16,996 nt of DNA. Origin: CAYNLG01 sp964397995 (GTDB lineage Bacteria > Planctomycetota > Phycisphaerae > FEN-1346). Location: the NCBI GenBank assembly GCA_964397995.1, contig CAYNLG010000079.1, forward strand, positions 1 to 16,996, written 5' to 3'. The position numbers and the translations under genes are program-made. Below are positions 7,308 through 14,998 of the stretch, piece by piece (position 1 is the first letter of the stretch; each line of letters starts with the position of its first letter). The notes beneath the pieces are model-generated. The model had not been told where the DNA came from. It saw only the letters and a list, made by a program, of their open reading frames with translations, and searched no databases.

Positions 7308-7691
7308 CTACGGCATCGGCGCTTGGCGGCGCACGAGTTGAACCGGAAACCCCCACGGGTCCCGGTGCATCGCCACGACGTCGCCGGCGGGCGTCGTCTC
7401 GACCTCGCCCGCGGCCGTGGCCCCGGCCGCCAGGAGCGCCGCCCGCGCCGCCGCCACGTCCTCGGCCGCGAAGGCCAGGTGCACGTGCAGCGGATCGGTG
7501 CCCCGCCAGTCCGGCACGTCCACCGCCGGGTTGCGGTAGATCTCGATCATCGAGGTCCCGGCCGAGTCGGCGAGGAAGAACGCCGTCTCGTCGTCGCTGG
7601 CGCGGACGACCCGCATCCCGAGGTGCTCGACGTACCAGCGGGCCATGGCGGCGGGGTCTTCGACCTGGCAGGCGGCATGTTCAATCTTCAT
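7308..7691 (-). CDS. VOC-family (glyoxalase/bleomycin-resistance fold) protein
   Basis: This 127-residue, single-domain protein has two beta-alpha-beta-beta-beta modules. The start MKIEHAACQVEDPAAMARWY and the centre LHVHLAFAAEDVAAARAALLA are typical, as is RDPWGFPVQLVRR at the end. Candidate metal ligands are H5, E50 and H71. The usual C-terminal Glu is Gln (Q118) here, which could change metal binding or the reaction. VOC members range from isomerases and lyases to dioxygenases and binding proteins, so no specific reaction can be assigned. Its ATG is one base from the stop of the upstream gene, with AAGGGGAG as ribosome binding site, so it is the last gene of the five-gene glycosidase-sulfatase operon. 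Confidence 0.85.
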   Translation of the reverse strand: MKIEHAACQVEDPAAMARWYVEHLGMRVVRASDDETAFFLADSAGTSMIEIYRNPAVDVPDWRGTDPLHVHLAFAAEDVAAARAALLAAGATAAGEVETTPAGDVVAMHRDPWGFPVQLVRRQAPMP

Positions 7692-7692
7692 C

Positions 7693-9552
7693 TCACTCCC
7701 CTTTCGCCGGCGAGCCGTCGCCGCCGGACTCCGTGATGACGGGCGCGTCGCCCGAGAAATCGACCCGGACCGTCCGGGTGCCGTCGCGGACCGTCAGGAC
7801 GCCAGACCCGAGCGGCTCGTTCACCCAGGGGCTCGCGAAGACGGGCCAGCCCTCGTAGGAGACGCGCTGCCCATCCGTCCAGGCCTCGGGCCGCCCCCCG
7901 GGCCCGCCCGTATGCCGCAGGCGGAGGGTGCGGCCGTCGAGGCTTGTCATGGTGACGTCCCGGTCGGCCTCGAAGCGCGTCAGGTCCAGGCGCACGCGCC
8001 CGAGGACCGCGCGGCGGAAGGCGTCGAGGCTCGCGACCTCCGGCCCTTCGCCGACCTGGACGGCCCAGCCGGTGAGCGCACCGGGGGACACGAGCCACCG
8101 CGTGGCGTCGTCGCCCTTTTGCTCGAAGCCGATCTCGGCGAAGGCCGCACGGCCGTTCAGCGGCCGCGCCGCGAGGTACGCCCGGCCGACCTGCCAGAAC
8201 CACCAGCCGCCGTCGCGGGTCGCCTCCCCCGCCCCGGCGGGGACGCCGAAGATGCTGCGATGCTTCGTCCGCTCGTCCTCCGGGACGCCGACATGGCAGA
8301 CGTTGAGGGCGGCCGGGCCGGCCTGGTGGTACTGGTCGTACGGGGTGCGGCCCTCGAGCGGGAAGTGGCGGTGGTAGCCGTTGGAGGCCCCGAAGACGTG
8401 GACGTCGTCAGGCCCGCGGAGGCAGACCTTGAACATCGTGGTCTGGGGCAGGATGGTGCCGGAGGTGCGGACGCCCTTCTCGGGCGAGTAGAGCGTCGTC
8501 ATGGCCGCCTCCCGGCCCACCCAGAGCACCTCCTGGTCCTTGTTGCCGCCCTCGGTCGGGCCACCGTAGTACACCGGCTTCGAGCCGCGCGCCTCGTACG
8601 GCAGGCGGACCTCCTTGCGGGCGACGCCACGGATGGCGGGGTGCGGCCGGTAGGTGGAAAGGGCCAGGACAATCGCGGCATGCTTGGCGACCGACTTCGG
8701 CTCCGCGTCCGTCGGCACCGGCCGCGCCGCGTCGCCGAACCAGAGCCACCCGAGCCAGTCGGTGTTGGACGCGACGGCGCCCCGGGCGAAGCCCCGGGCC
8801 TCGGGGCCCATGTTGCAGCCGTGGAAGTACTTGCGGGCGATGGACGTGGCGAACCAGTCGAGTGCCGCCCGCGCGACGCGCTTCGTCCCCGGGTCGGACG
8901 TGAAGTCGTACAGGTTCGCCACCGAGGCCGCGCTGAAGCAGACGTAGGATGAGCTGTCGTACTCGCCGTGGCCGACGTGGTAGAGGCGCCGGGTCTGGTC
9001 GCGGACCCAGCCGCGGACCCAGGCCTGGGTGGCCCGCTCGGAGTCGCTCTCGTAGGGGCCGGGGACAAGTTCGCTCCAGATGGCACCGCTCGCCCGGTGC
9101 ATCCACGCGTGATTGTCCGTCCCGCCGCGCGTCAGGATCGGGAAGAAGTGCCGCACGTCGTGCCGGTTCGAGGCCAGAATGTCCTCGGGCAGCACGTCGC
9201 GGAACTGGGCGAAGAGGCGGGCCCGGTAGTAGGCCGCGAAGTGGTACAGGCCGCGGTCAGCCTTGCCCTTGTCGACCTCCATGAGCATGCGGTAGGCGCG
9301 GAGGGCCTTCGCGTCGGCCGGGTCGAGCGTGAGGCGGGCGAGGATCGGCCCGAGGGCGTACTTGTGCGGGTCGCCGAGGTCGATGCGGTCCGCCCACTCC
9401 ATGATCTCGACGGGGTCTTCGGCGGCCCGCTTGGTGATGAGGTAGCGGGCCCGCTCCTGGAAGGCGGTCTCGTAGTCGTCGGCGGCGCGGGCGGCGCCCG
9501 CCCATGCGACGAGCAGCGCCGCGGCCAGGACCAGCACGCCTCGGGCGTACAT
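7693..9552 (-). CDS. Secreted protein of unknown family in the glycosidase-sulfatase operon
   Basis: This 619-residue protein has a clear signal peptide (MYARGVLVLAAALLVAWAGA, probable cleavage after ARA at residue 23), so it is exported to the periplasm or beyond. I do not recognise the family. The N-terminal two-thirds looks mostly helical, with Trp/Tyr/His-rich stretches such as TDNHAWMHRASGAIWSELV, LYHVGHGEYDSSSY and FHGCNMGPEARGFARG. The last third looks beta-rich, from about LRLRHTGG onward. A helical toroid plus beta-sandwich is the layout of several polysaccharide lyases and of heparinase-like enzymes, and HGEYDSSSY resembles an active-site loop, but this is only analogy. The frame is open to 9945, yet the ATG at 9552 is right: it gives the signal peptide, has AAGGAGGAG upstream, and overlaps the preceding stop as TGATG. 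Confidence 0.8.
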   Translation of the reverse strand: MYARGVLVLAAALLVAWAGAARAADDYETAFQERARYLITKRAAEDPVEIMEWADRIDLGDPHKYALGPILARLTLDPADAKALRAYRMLMEVDKGKADRGLYHFAAYYRARLFAQFRDVLPEDILASNRHDVRHFFPILTRGGTDNHAWMHRASGAIWSELVPGPYESDSERATQAWVRGWVRDQTRRLYHVGHGEYDSSSYVCFSAASVANLYDFTSDPGTKRVARAALDWFATSIARKYFHGCNMGPEARGFARGAVASNTDWLGWLWFGDAARPVPTDAEPKSVAKHAAIVLALSTYRPHPAIRGVARKEVRLPYEARGSKPVYYGGPTEGGNKDQEVLWVGREAAMTTLYSPEKGVRTSGTILPQTTMFKVCLRGPDDVHVFGASNGYHRHFPLEGRTPYDQYHQAGPAALNVCHVGVPEDERTKHRSIFGVPAGAGEATRDGGWWFWQVGRAYLAARPLNGRAAFAEIGFEQKGDDATRWLVSPGALTGWAVQVGEGPEVASLDAFRRAVLGRVRLDLTRFEADRDVTMTSLDGRTLRLRHTGGPGGRPEAWTDGQRVSYEGWPVFASPWVNEPLGSGVLTVRDGTRTVRVDFSGDAPVITESGGDGSPAKGE

Positions 9553-10358
9553 CACGTCGGCTCCTCCTTCGTCTCGCGCCCGCCCTCGTGGGCCAAGGCG
9601 TCGGTGTGCAGGATCCGGTACCACGGGTGGAAGTCGTCGCGCGGCTTGATCGTCACGACCGCGAGGCCCTCGGCGCGCGACGCGACCGGCATCCCGCGCG
9701 GGTCCCAGAGCCCCGAGTCGAGCCACCGGTCGGCCGCCGCCGTGTTGCAGAGGGCGAGCGGCGTGGCCCACTCGGCGGCGCGGCTCGCGCAGAGGGCGGG
9801 GATGACGGCGGCCTTCGTCCCCGGGTCGGGGTCCGGGCCGGCCATGTGGCTGAGGACGAGGAACGCGTCCGCCCCGGCCAGCGCGAGGTCGGCAAACGCT
9901 CTCGGGAACCGCAGGTCGTAGCAGACCGCCAGGCCCAGCCGCCACCCCTCGACGTCCGCCACCACCGCCGCGTCGCCCGCCGTGAAGTGCTGGGCGTCGA
10001 GCGGCGTCAGGCAGCGTTTGCGGTAGCGGACCTCGACGGGGACGCTACCGCACCAGAGGGCATCGTTCGTCGGCCGGGGCGTCCCCTGCCCGACCGTGCC
10101 GAGGAGGAGGGCCAGGCCGGCGTCACGGGCGGCGCTCACCAGATCGGCCTCGGCCTGCGCCACCGCCGCCGCGTCGAGGTCCGCGAGCGTCTCGCGGGCC
10201 GCCCCGGGGTACCCCGTCAGGGCACACTCCGGCGTCATCAGGACGCGGGCGCCGGCGGCGGCCGCCTCGGTCAAGGCGGCGGCGACGCGGGCGGCGTTGG
10301 CGGCCACGTCGTCGGTGGCCGTGAACGCCATCAGGCCCACCTGGAGCGGCGCCGGCAT
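9552..10358 (-). CDS. Carbon-nitrogen hydrolase (nitrilase superfamily)
   Basis: This 268-residue cytoplasmic hydrolase of the nitrilase/omega-amidase superfamily cleaves non-peptide C-N bonds. The Glu-Lys-Cys catalytic set is visible: E44 in TPECALTGYP, K114 in YRKRCL, and C146 in LAVCYDLRFPRAF. The length is normal for a single-domain member. The substrate cannot be assigned. Within a carbohydrate operon, deamidation of an amidated or N-acylated product is possible but speculative. The gene starts 3 bases after the sulfatase stop, with GGAGG upstream, and its stop overlaps the next gene's start as TGATG, so translation is probably coupled in both directions. Confidence 0.92.
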   Translation of the reverse strand: MPAPLQVGLMAFTATDDVAANAARVAAALTEAAAAGARVLMTPECALTGYPGAARETLADLDAAAVAQAEADLVSAARDAGLALLLGTVGQGTPRPTNDALWCGSVPVEVRYRKRCLTPLDAQHFTAGDAAVVADVEGWRLGLAVCYDLRFPRAFADLALAGADAFLVLSHMAGPDPDPGTKAAVIPALCASRAAEWATPLALCNTAAADRWLDSGLWDPRGMPVASRAEGLAVVTIKPRDDFHPWYRILHTDALAHEGGRETKEEPT

Positions 10359-10361
10359 CGC

Positions 10362-11696
10362 CTACGCCTCCGCGGGGACGACGTCGGGGTCGATGCCCTC
10401 GACCTCGCGGACGTAGCGGACCAGCCGGTCGCGCAGCCCCAGCCGCACCTCCGCCAGGCCCGGATCGGCCACCAGGTTCGTCCGCTGATGCGGGTCCGCG
10501 TCGTTGTCGTACAGGCACGCCTCGGTGTACCGGTCGCTCGCGGGTTCGGTGCGGCCGTCCTTCGACGGGTCGCGGACGCTGTAGGTCCAGCGGGGCGTGC
10601 GGACGGCGCGGCCGACCTGGCTCTCGCTGATCTGGACGAAGCAGGCGTCGGGCCAGTCGGCGGGCACGCCGTGCGCCACGTCCTGGAGCGGCCGCCCGCG
10701 GAAGGGCTCCGGCACTTCGACGCCGCCCGCCCGAAGAACCGTGGGCGGCAGGTCGACCAGGCTGACCATGGCGTCGCTCGTGCCGCCGCCGGTGAATCCC
10801 GGGCCGGTCGCGACGAGCGGCACGTGGATGGAGGCGTCGTGGCAGGACCGCTTGTACTCGCTGTTGCGGGTGCGGAAGTGGCTGCCGTGGTCGCTCGTGT
10901 AGAGCAGGACCGTGTCGTCGGCCATCCCGAGGCGCTCCAGCTCGGCGCGGAGGCGGCCGAGGCCGGCGTCGAGGGCGTGGCAGCAGCCGAGGTAGTCCGG
11001 GTAGTTCTCGCGCCAGTCGCCCTCGGTGCCTTCGAGGTCGCCGGGCACGTCGTAATCGGCGAACCGCTCCTTCGAGCCCTCGGGGCCCTCGTACCGGTCG
11101 CGGTCGTTCTGGTGGTGCGGCTCGATTGTGGAGAGGAAGAGGAACCAGGGCCGCTCGCCGTCGCGCGTCCGCAGATACTCCAGGGCGAAGTCGGTCAGGG
11201 CGTCGGCCCGGTAGCCGGTGAACTCCACCTTCTCCATCTCCGCGTTGAAGAGGTGCCCGCCGTAGCCGTGCGAGGTGAACTCCAGAACGTCCGAGGCGAG
11301 CCAGTGGTCGGCATACCCGCCGCGCCGCTCCGGAGGCACCGGGGCCTCGCGGTAGTTGACCTCGCCGGTGGTGGACGCCAGGTGCCACTTGCCGATGTAG
11401 CCGGCCTCGTAGCCCGCGCCGCGGAGGCGGTGGGCGAGGGTCGTCGCGTCCAGCGGCAAGGCGATGCCGTTGCGGAAGCAGCCGGTCTCGGTCGCGTAGA
11501 CGCCCGTCTGGAGGCACGCCCGGGCCGGCCCGCAGACGGGCTGGCACGAGAACGCGCGGCGGAAGAGGGAGCCCTCGGCGGCCATGCGGTCGAGGTTCGG
11601 CGTCACCCCCAGCCGCTGCCCGTAGCAGCCGCACGTGTCCCACCGCTGCTGGTCCGTGAAGAAGAAGAGGATGTTCGGTCGGCGCGTGGCGCTCAT
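10362..11696 (-). CDS. Sulfatase (arylsulfatase/formylglycine-dependent family)
   Basis: This 444-residue enzyme belongs to the type I sulfatase family. It starts RRPNILFFFTDQQRWDT, carries the modification motif C55-G-P-A-R59 followed by ACLQTG, the conserved GYIGKWHLA segment, FLSTIEPHHQND, and the metal-binding LYTSDHGSH motif. C55 must be converted to formylglycine for activity; the modifying enzyme is not in the window. The motif fits C-x-P-x-R but has G and A where S or A and S are usual. There is no signal peptide, so it should act in the cytoplasm on imported sulfated sugars. It starts 3 bases after the glycosidase stop with GGAGG upstream. Its place between a glycosidase and a hydrolase points to ordered breakdown of a sulfated glycan. 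Confidence 0.95.
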   Translation of the reverse strand: MSATRRPNILFFFTDQQRWDTCGCYGQRLGVTPNLDRMAAEGSLFRRAFSCQPVCGPARACLQTGVYATETGCFRNGIALPLDATTLAHRLRGAGYEAGYIGKWHLASTTGEVNYREAPVPPERRGGYADHWLASDVLEFTSHGYGGHLFNAEMEKVEFTGYRADALTDFALEYLRTRDGERPWFLFLSTIEPHHQNDRDRYEGPEGSKERFADYDVPGDLEGTEGDWRENYPDYLGCCHALDAGLGRLRAELERLGMADDTVLLYTSDHGSHFRTRNSEYKRSCHDASIHVPLVATGPGFTGGGTSDAMVSLVDLPPTVLRAGGVEVPEPFRGRPLQDVAHGVPADWPDACFVQISESQVGRAVRTPRWTYSVRDPSKDGRTEPASDRYTEACLYDNDADPHQRTNLVADPGLAEVRLGLRDRLVRYVREVEGIDPDVVPAEA

Positions 11697-11699
11697 CGG

Positions 11700-13658
11700 T
11701 CAGGCCTCCTTGGCCGCCTGCGCGGCGGCGTGCCAGTGGTACATGCGGGCGCCCACCTCGCGGGCGGCCTCAACGAGGTGACGGTGCGGCCGGTCGGTGA
11801 TCGAGACGAAGCCGATGGCCTGGTTCTCGCCGTCGCCCGCCCGCCCGGTGGGCGGCTGGTCGGCCCACTGGAACCAGTGGGCGCCGACGGCGTACGGCAT
11901 CCGCGCCAGCTCCCGCAGGTACTTCACATAGTACCGGCGCCGCTCGCCCGCCGTGAACGCCTTGTACAGGGGCGGCAACACCTGGGGGCTGCGCAGCGCC
12001 AGGTGGTGCTCGCCGATCACGATCGGCCGCTCGCAGTGCTCGTGCCAGTGGTCGAACCGCGCCTGGTCCGGATACAGCGAGTAGCAGTTGACACTGACCA
12101 CGTCGGCGTGGCGGGCCGCGCGGATGATGCCCTCGTGCGGCGGGTTCTGGACGAAGCGGCAACCGAGGTAGAGGTGCTTCGGCGCGTGGCGCTTCAGCAG
12201 CCGCGCAATCGTCTCGAAGTACCGTTCGGCGTAGCGGGTCTCGAAGGCGCGGACGAGGTCGCGCGGCGGGCCGCCGGCCGCGACGTCGCCTTCGGTCAGG
12301 CGCCGGGCCGCGTCCCAGCTGCCGAGTTCGACGCCGAGGGCGGCTCCGGCTTTGGCCGCCTCGGCGAAGCGTTCCCTGAGCATCTCGACCCAGGCGGCCT
12401 TGAGGGCCGTCTCCGCCGGCGCGTCCAGCAGCCGCATCCGTCCCCACGGCGACTCGTTGTCGACGAAGAAGCCGACCAGCCACCGCTCGTCCCGGTACGG
12501 GGCGACCTCCTCGGCGAAGTGGGCGTCGAGCCACCGCGCCCACGCCGGGTCGAAGACGTCCGGGAACCGTCGCCCGGCAAGCGGCGCCCCCTCGCCGCGG
12601 CCCCGGGCCTTGCGCGTGTACGGGACGCGGTCCTGGCCGAGCACGATCTCCTCGGACGTGTTCGCGATCGTGTTCAGGCCCCAGGCGGGGTAGCGCGCCA
12701 GGACGCGGTCGCGCCAGGCAGCCCTCGCCCCGTACTTGCGGAGCACGTTCCAGCAGTGGAACGACACGCCGCGATCGCTCCAGGCCTCCGCCGCCAGGCC
12801 GTCCCGCTCGGGCAGTGCCTGGAAGAGGGCCTCGCGGCCGTCGATGGGCGTCGCCTCGTAGGTGGTGCGGACGCCGGTCGTGCCGTGCGACCAGAACGGG
12901 CGGCCATCGGGGTCGACCAGCCACCAGCGGCCGCCCGGGTCGCGATCGACGCGGAAGAAACCGGTCGCCTCGAAGGCGGGGCCTCCGAGCCAGCCGCCGT
13001 AGGCGTTCCGGTCGGGCAGCGGCTGATACGACGCGAGTTCGGCCGCCTCGGCCTCGGCGTCGGCCCGCAGGTCGGCCTCGTCGGCGACCTTGCCGGGCCA
13101 TGCGGCCGCCAGGCGCTGGCCGAACCGGTCAACGCAGGGGCGCGGGGGCCCGTCGCGCGGCTCGAGCGCGACTCGCCGCAGCGCGACGCGCCGGGTCGTG
13201 TCGCCGCCCTGCCACACCAGAGTGATCCGCACCGCCGACGGCTCGTACGCCGGCCGCACCCCCGCCGTGAGCGGGAGGTCCCCCAAGTCCAGCGCCAGCG
13301 CGACCGCCTCGCCGGACGCGAGGTCCCGCTCGTCGGCCAGGAGGCTGCGCGCGCCGACGACGGCCAGCCCAAGCCGCACGGGGTCGCCCTCGCAGGTCGC
13401 TTCGAGGACCAGGCGGCCGTAGGGCTGCCAGTCCGCGGGCAGGTCAAGGGCGCCCGGGGTGGCCTCGACGGCGGCGCCGCTCGCGCTGGCGATGAGGTCG
13501 AGGCGGCCCTCATCCCACGTACAGGCGGCGTCCGCAAGGGACACCGACGCGCGCTCGACGGGGCCGATACCGCCCCCGTCGCGGCCCTCGTACCGCTCGA
13601 CCGTGTCGCGCCGCGCCGGGTCCGCCAGGTTCGCCAGTGTCGCCGTCACCTCCGCCAT
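11700..13658 (-). CDS. GH50-like (beta-agarase-type) glycoside hydrolase
   Basis: This 652-residue protein has an N-terminal beta-rich domain (about residues 1-170) and a clan GH-A TIM barrel. Family-like landmarks are PCVDRFGQRLAAAWPGKV (start of the barrel region), GRWWLVDPDGRPFWSHG, RYPAWGLNTIAN, the acid/base candidate E402 in GFFVDNESPWG, VVSVNCYSLYP, the nucleophile candidate E550 in IVIGEHH, and HWFQWADQP. This pattern matches GH50 beta-agarases and related galactan-active enzymes; GH42 or another GH-A family is the main alternative. There is no signal peptide, unlike secreted agarases, so it may act on imported oligosaccharides. I chose the ATG at 13658 (GAAGG upstream) over a longer frame to 13715 that starts with an Arg-rich stretch, lacks a ribosome site and would run into the proposed promoter. 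It is the first gene of the five-gene operon. Confidence 0.75.
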   Translation of the reverse strand: MAEVTATLANLADPARRDTVERYEGRDGGGIGPVERASVSLADAACTWDEGRLDLIASASGAAVEATPGALDLPADWQPYGRLVLEATCEGDPVRLGLAVVGARSLLADERDLASGEAVALALDLGDLPLTAGVRPAYEPSAVRITLVWQGGDTTRRVALRRVALEPRDGPPRPCVDRFGQRLAAAWPGKVADEADLRADAEAEAAELASYQPLPDRNAYGGWLGGPAFEATGFFRVDRDPGGRWWLVDPDGRPFWSHGTTGVRTTYEATPIDGREALFQALPERDGLAAEAWSDRGVSFHCWNVLRKYGARAAWRDRVLARYPAWGLNTIANTSEEIVLGQDRVPYTRKARGRGEGAPLAGRRFPDVFDPAWARWLDAHFAEEVAPYRDERWLVGFFVDNESPWGRMRLLDAPAETALKAAWVEMLRERFAEAAKAGAALGVELGSWDAARRLTEGDVAAGGPPRDLVRAFETRYAERYFETIARLLKRHAPKHLYLGCRFVQNPPHEGIIRAARHADVVSVNCYSLYPDQARFDHWHEHCERPIVIGEHHLALRSPQVLPPLYKAFTAGERRRYYVKYLRELARMPYAVGAHWFQWADQPPTGRAGDGENQAIGFVSITDRPHRHLVEAAREVGARMYHWHAAAQAAKEA

Positions 13659-13710
13659 CCGTACCTTCGCCTTCCGCCCCCGGCGGCCGTGGCCGCGTGC
13701 CAAAGGGCCC

Positions 13711-13740
13711 ACCATAGCGGGCGCGGACAGGGAGCGTCAA
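13711..13740 (-). promoter_or_regulatory. Candidate promoter of the glycosidase-sulfatase operon
   Basis: On the minus strand, TTGACG (plus 13735-13740) is followed after 18 bases by TATGGT (plus 13711-13716), a good and a fair match to sigma-70 boxes. Transcription would start about 45 bases upstream of the glycosidase ATG. It lies in the 116-base gap after the PEP-CTERM gene, where I see no terminator, so read-through from that gene is also possible. Confidence 0.55.
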
Positions 13741-13774
13741 TCGGAAGTCGCGGCAGCGATGACGCGGCAGGCGG

Positions 13775-14860
13775 CTACCGCCGGCGGCGCAGTGCGGCCA
13801 GCCCGCCGGCCAGGAACAGCGCGGCCGTGGCCGGCTCCGGCAGGGGCGTGCCGGTCCCGTGGTTGTACCAGTTCGCCGACAGGACGAAGTAGTCGGCCGT
13901 ATCGACGAGCCAGTCGCCCGTGAAGTCGCCGTCGTCCCAGGCGCCGACATCATACCACGCGCCGGCGAGGGCGAAGTAGTCGGCCGTGTCGACCAGGCCG
14001 TCGCGGTTGGCGTCCCCGGGAATCGGGGCCGCGCCGGCGACCGCCGCCAGGTCGCCGCGGCCGGCGTTGTAGCTATTGAGAATGTCCGCGTACGGCTGGG
14101 TGCGGCTGAAGGCGTCGGCGGTGTCGTAGGCCAGGATGTCGTCGTCCCAGTCGACGTCGTACGCGTAGAGCATCGCGCTGTGCGTCGGCTCCGGCCCGAA
14201 CGCGAGGCCCGCGAACGTCGGCGGGATGCCGTCGAGGAGCGCGACGGTCTCGGTGTGAGCGTGGACGGCCTCGCCGCTCGGCAGGTCCACCCAGTACAGA
14301 GCGTTGCCCGGGTGGCCGACGATCAGGTACCGCCCGTCGGGGCCCTGGGTGATGTCGGTAAAGTTGTGGATCGGCATGGGGTCGCCGTCAAGGGTGACGG
14401 GCATGGTCGGGCCGACGAACTGGCCCGTGGCCGGGTCGACCGCGCGCACGGCGTCGGCGGCGGCGTCGAGAACCACGAGCCGCCCGGTGTCGGTGAACGC
14501 CGCGCCGCGGAGGTCCGTGTCGGACAGGTAAGGGCCGACGACCGTGGCGTACGCGGTCGAGGGGTCAAGGGTGACCAGCCGCGACTGGCCGCCCTCCACC
14601 TGGAAGCCGTACAGGGTGCCATCGCCGGCGACGGCCAGGCCGTCGACGTCAATCGGGACGGTGGCCAGGGTGACCTGCCCGTGGCTGACAAAGGGGCCGC
14701 CGACGGGGCTGAACGAGTAGAGGGTACAAGGCGGCTCGGAGAGGGGGTCCTTGGACTTCAGGCCCCAGACGGGCGGCACGCCGACGCCGGCCGACGCCAC
14801 AGCGGCCGCACTCAAGACCATCACCAGGACAAGACCGACCGGCCCCCATGACCGCCGCAT
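13775..14860 (-). CDS. Secreted beta-propeller-like protein with dockerin-type repeats and PEP-CTERM tail
   Basis: This 361-residue protein reads from the N-terminus as: a signal peptide (about residues 1-24); a region at about 45-275 with repeated short strands and phrases such as AVAGDGTLYGFQ, AFTDTGRLVVLDAAADAVRA and TQGPDGRYLIVG, typical of NHL/SMP-30-like beta-propellers; two dockerin type I-like calcium loops (GDANRDGLVDTADYFALAG at about 282 and GDFTGDWLVDTADYFVLSAN at about 311); and a PEP-CTERM sorting signal (PLPEPATAALFLAGG then LAALRRRR). The last should direct sorting by an exosortase system and probable release or anchoring at the surface. The ligand is unknown. I chose the ATG at 14860 because it begins with a proper signal peptide. 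The ribosome site is weak (GCGGGGGTA). The combination of dockerin repeats with PEP-CTERM is frequent in planctomycetes. Confidence 0.85.
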   Translation of the reverse strand: MRRSWGPVGLVLVMVLSAAAVASAGVGVPPVWGLKSKDPLSEPPCTLYSFSPVGGPFVSHGQVTLATVPIDVDGLAVAGDGTLYGFQVEGGQSRLVTLDPSTAYATVVGPYLSDTDLRGAAFTDTGRLVVLDAAADAVRAVDPATGQFVGPTMPVTLDGDPMPIHNFTDITQGPDGRYLIVGHPGNALYWVDLPSGEAVHAHTETVALLDGIPPTFAGLAFGPEPTHSAMLYAYDVDWDDDILAYDTADAFSRTQPYADILNSYNAGRGDLAAVAGAAPIPGDANRDGLVDTADYFALAGAWYDVGAWDDGDFTGDWLVDTADYFVLSANWYNHGTGTPLPEPATAALFLAGGLAALRRRR

Positions 14861-14930
14861 AGCCGTACCCCCGCTCTCTCGCTTCCCTGGAACCCGCCCG
14901 TACCGCCTCCCCGGCGGCACCCGGCAGCGA

Positions 14931-14959
14931 AAGGTACCTCACATTTGGGGCGAAGTCAA
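14931..14959 (-). promoter_or_regulatory. Possible promoter of the PEP-CTERM gene
   Basis: On the minus strand, TTGACT (plus 14954-14959), 17 bases, then TACCTT (plus 14931-14936). The -35 is strong and the -10 poor. It lies about 70 bases upstream of the ATG in the only AT-richer patch of the gap between the two genes. Confidence 0.35.
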
Positions 14960-14998
14960 ATCGGGTTGGGGCCGCGCGGCGTCGCCGGGGGGCACGGG

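Noticed and set aside
9553..9945. Extended N-terminus of the unknown secreted protein
   Set aside because: It would hide the signal peptide and overlap the nitrilase-type gene in another frame; the ATG at 9552 has a strong ribosome site.
9504..13892. Plus-strand open frame of 1462 codons opposite the glycosidase-sulfatase operon
   Set aside because: It is antisense to five well-supported genes, rich in Arg, Gly, Val and Ala with no domain, and typical of mirror frames in high-GC DNA.
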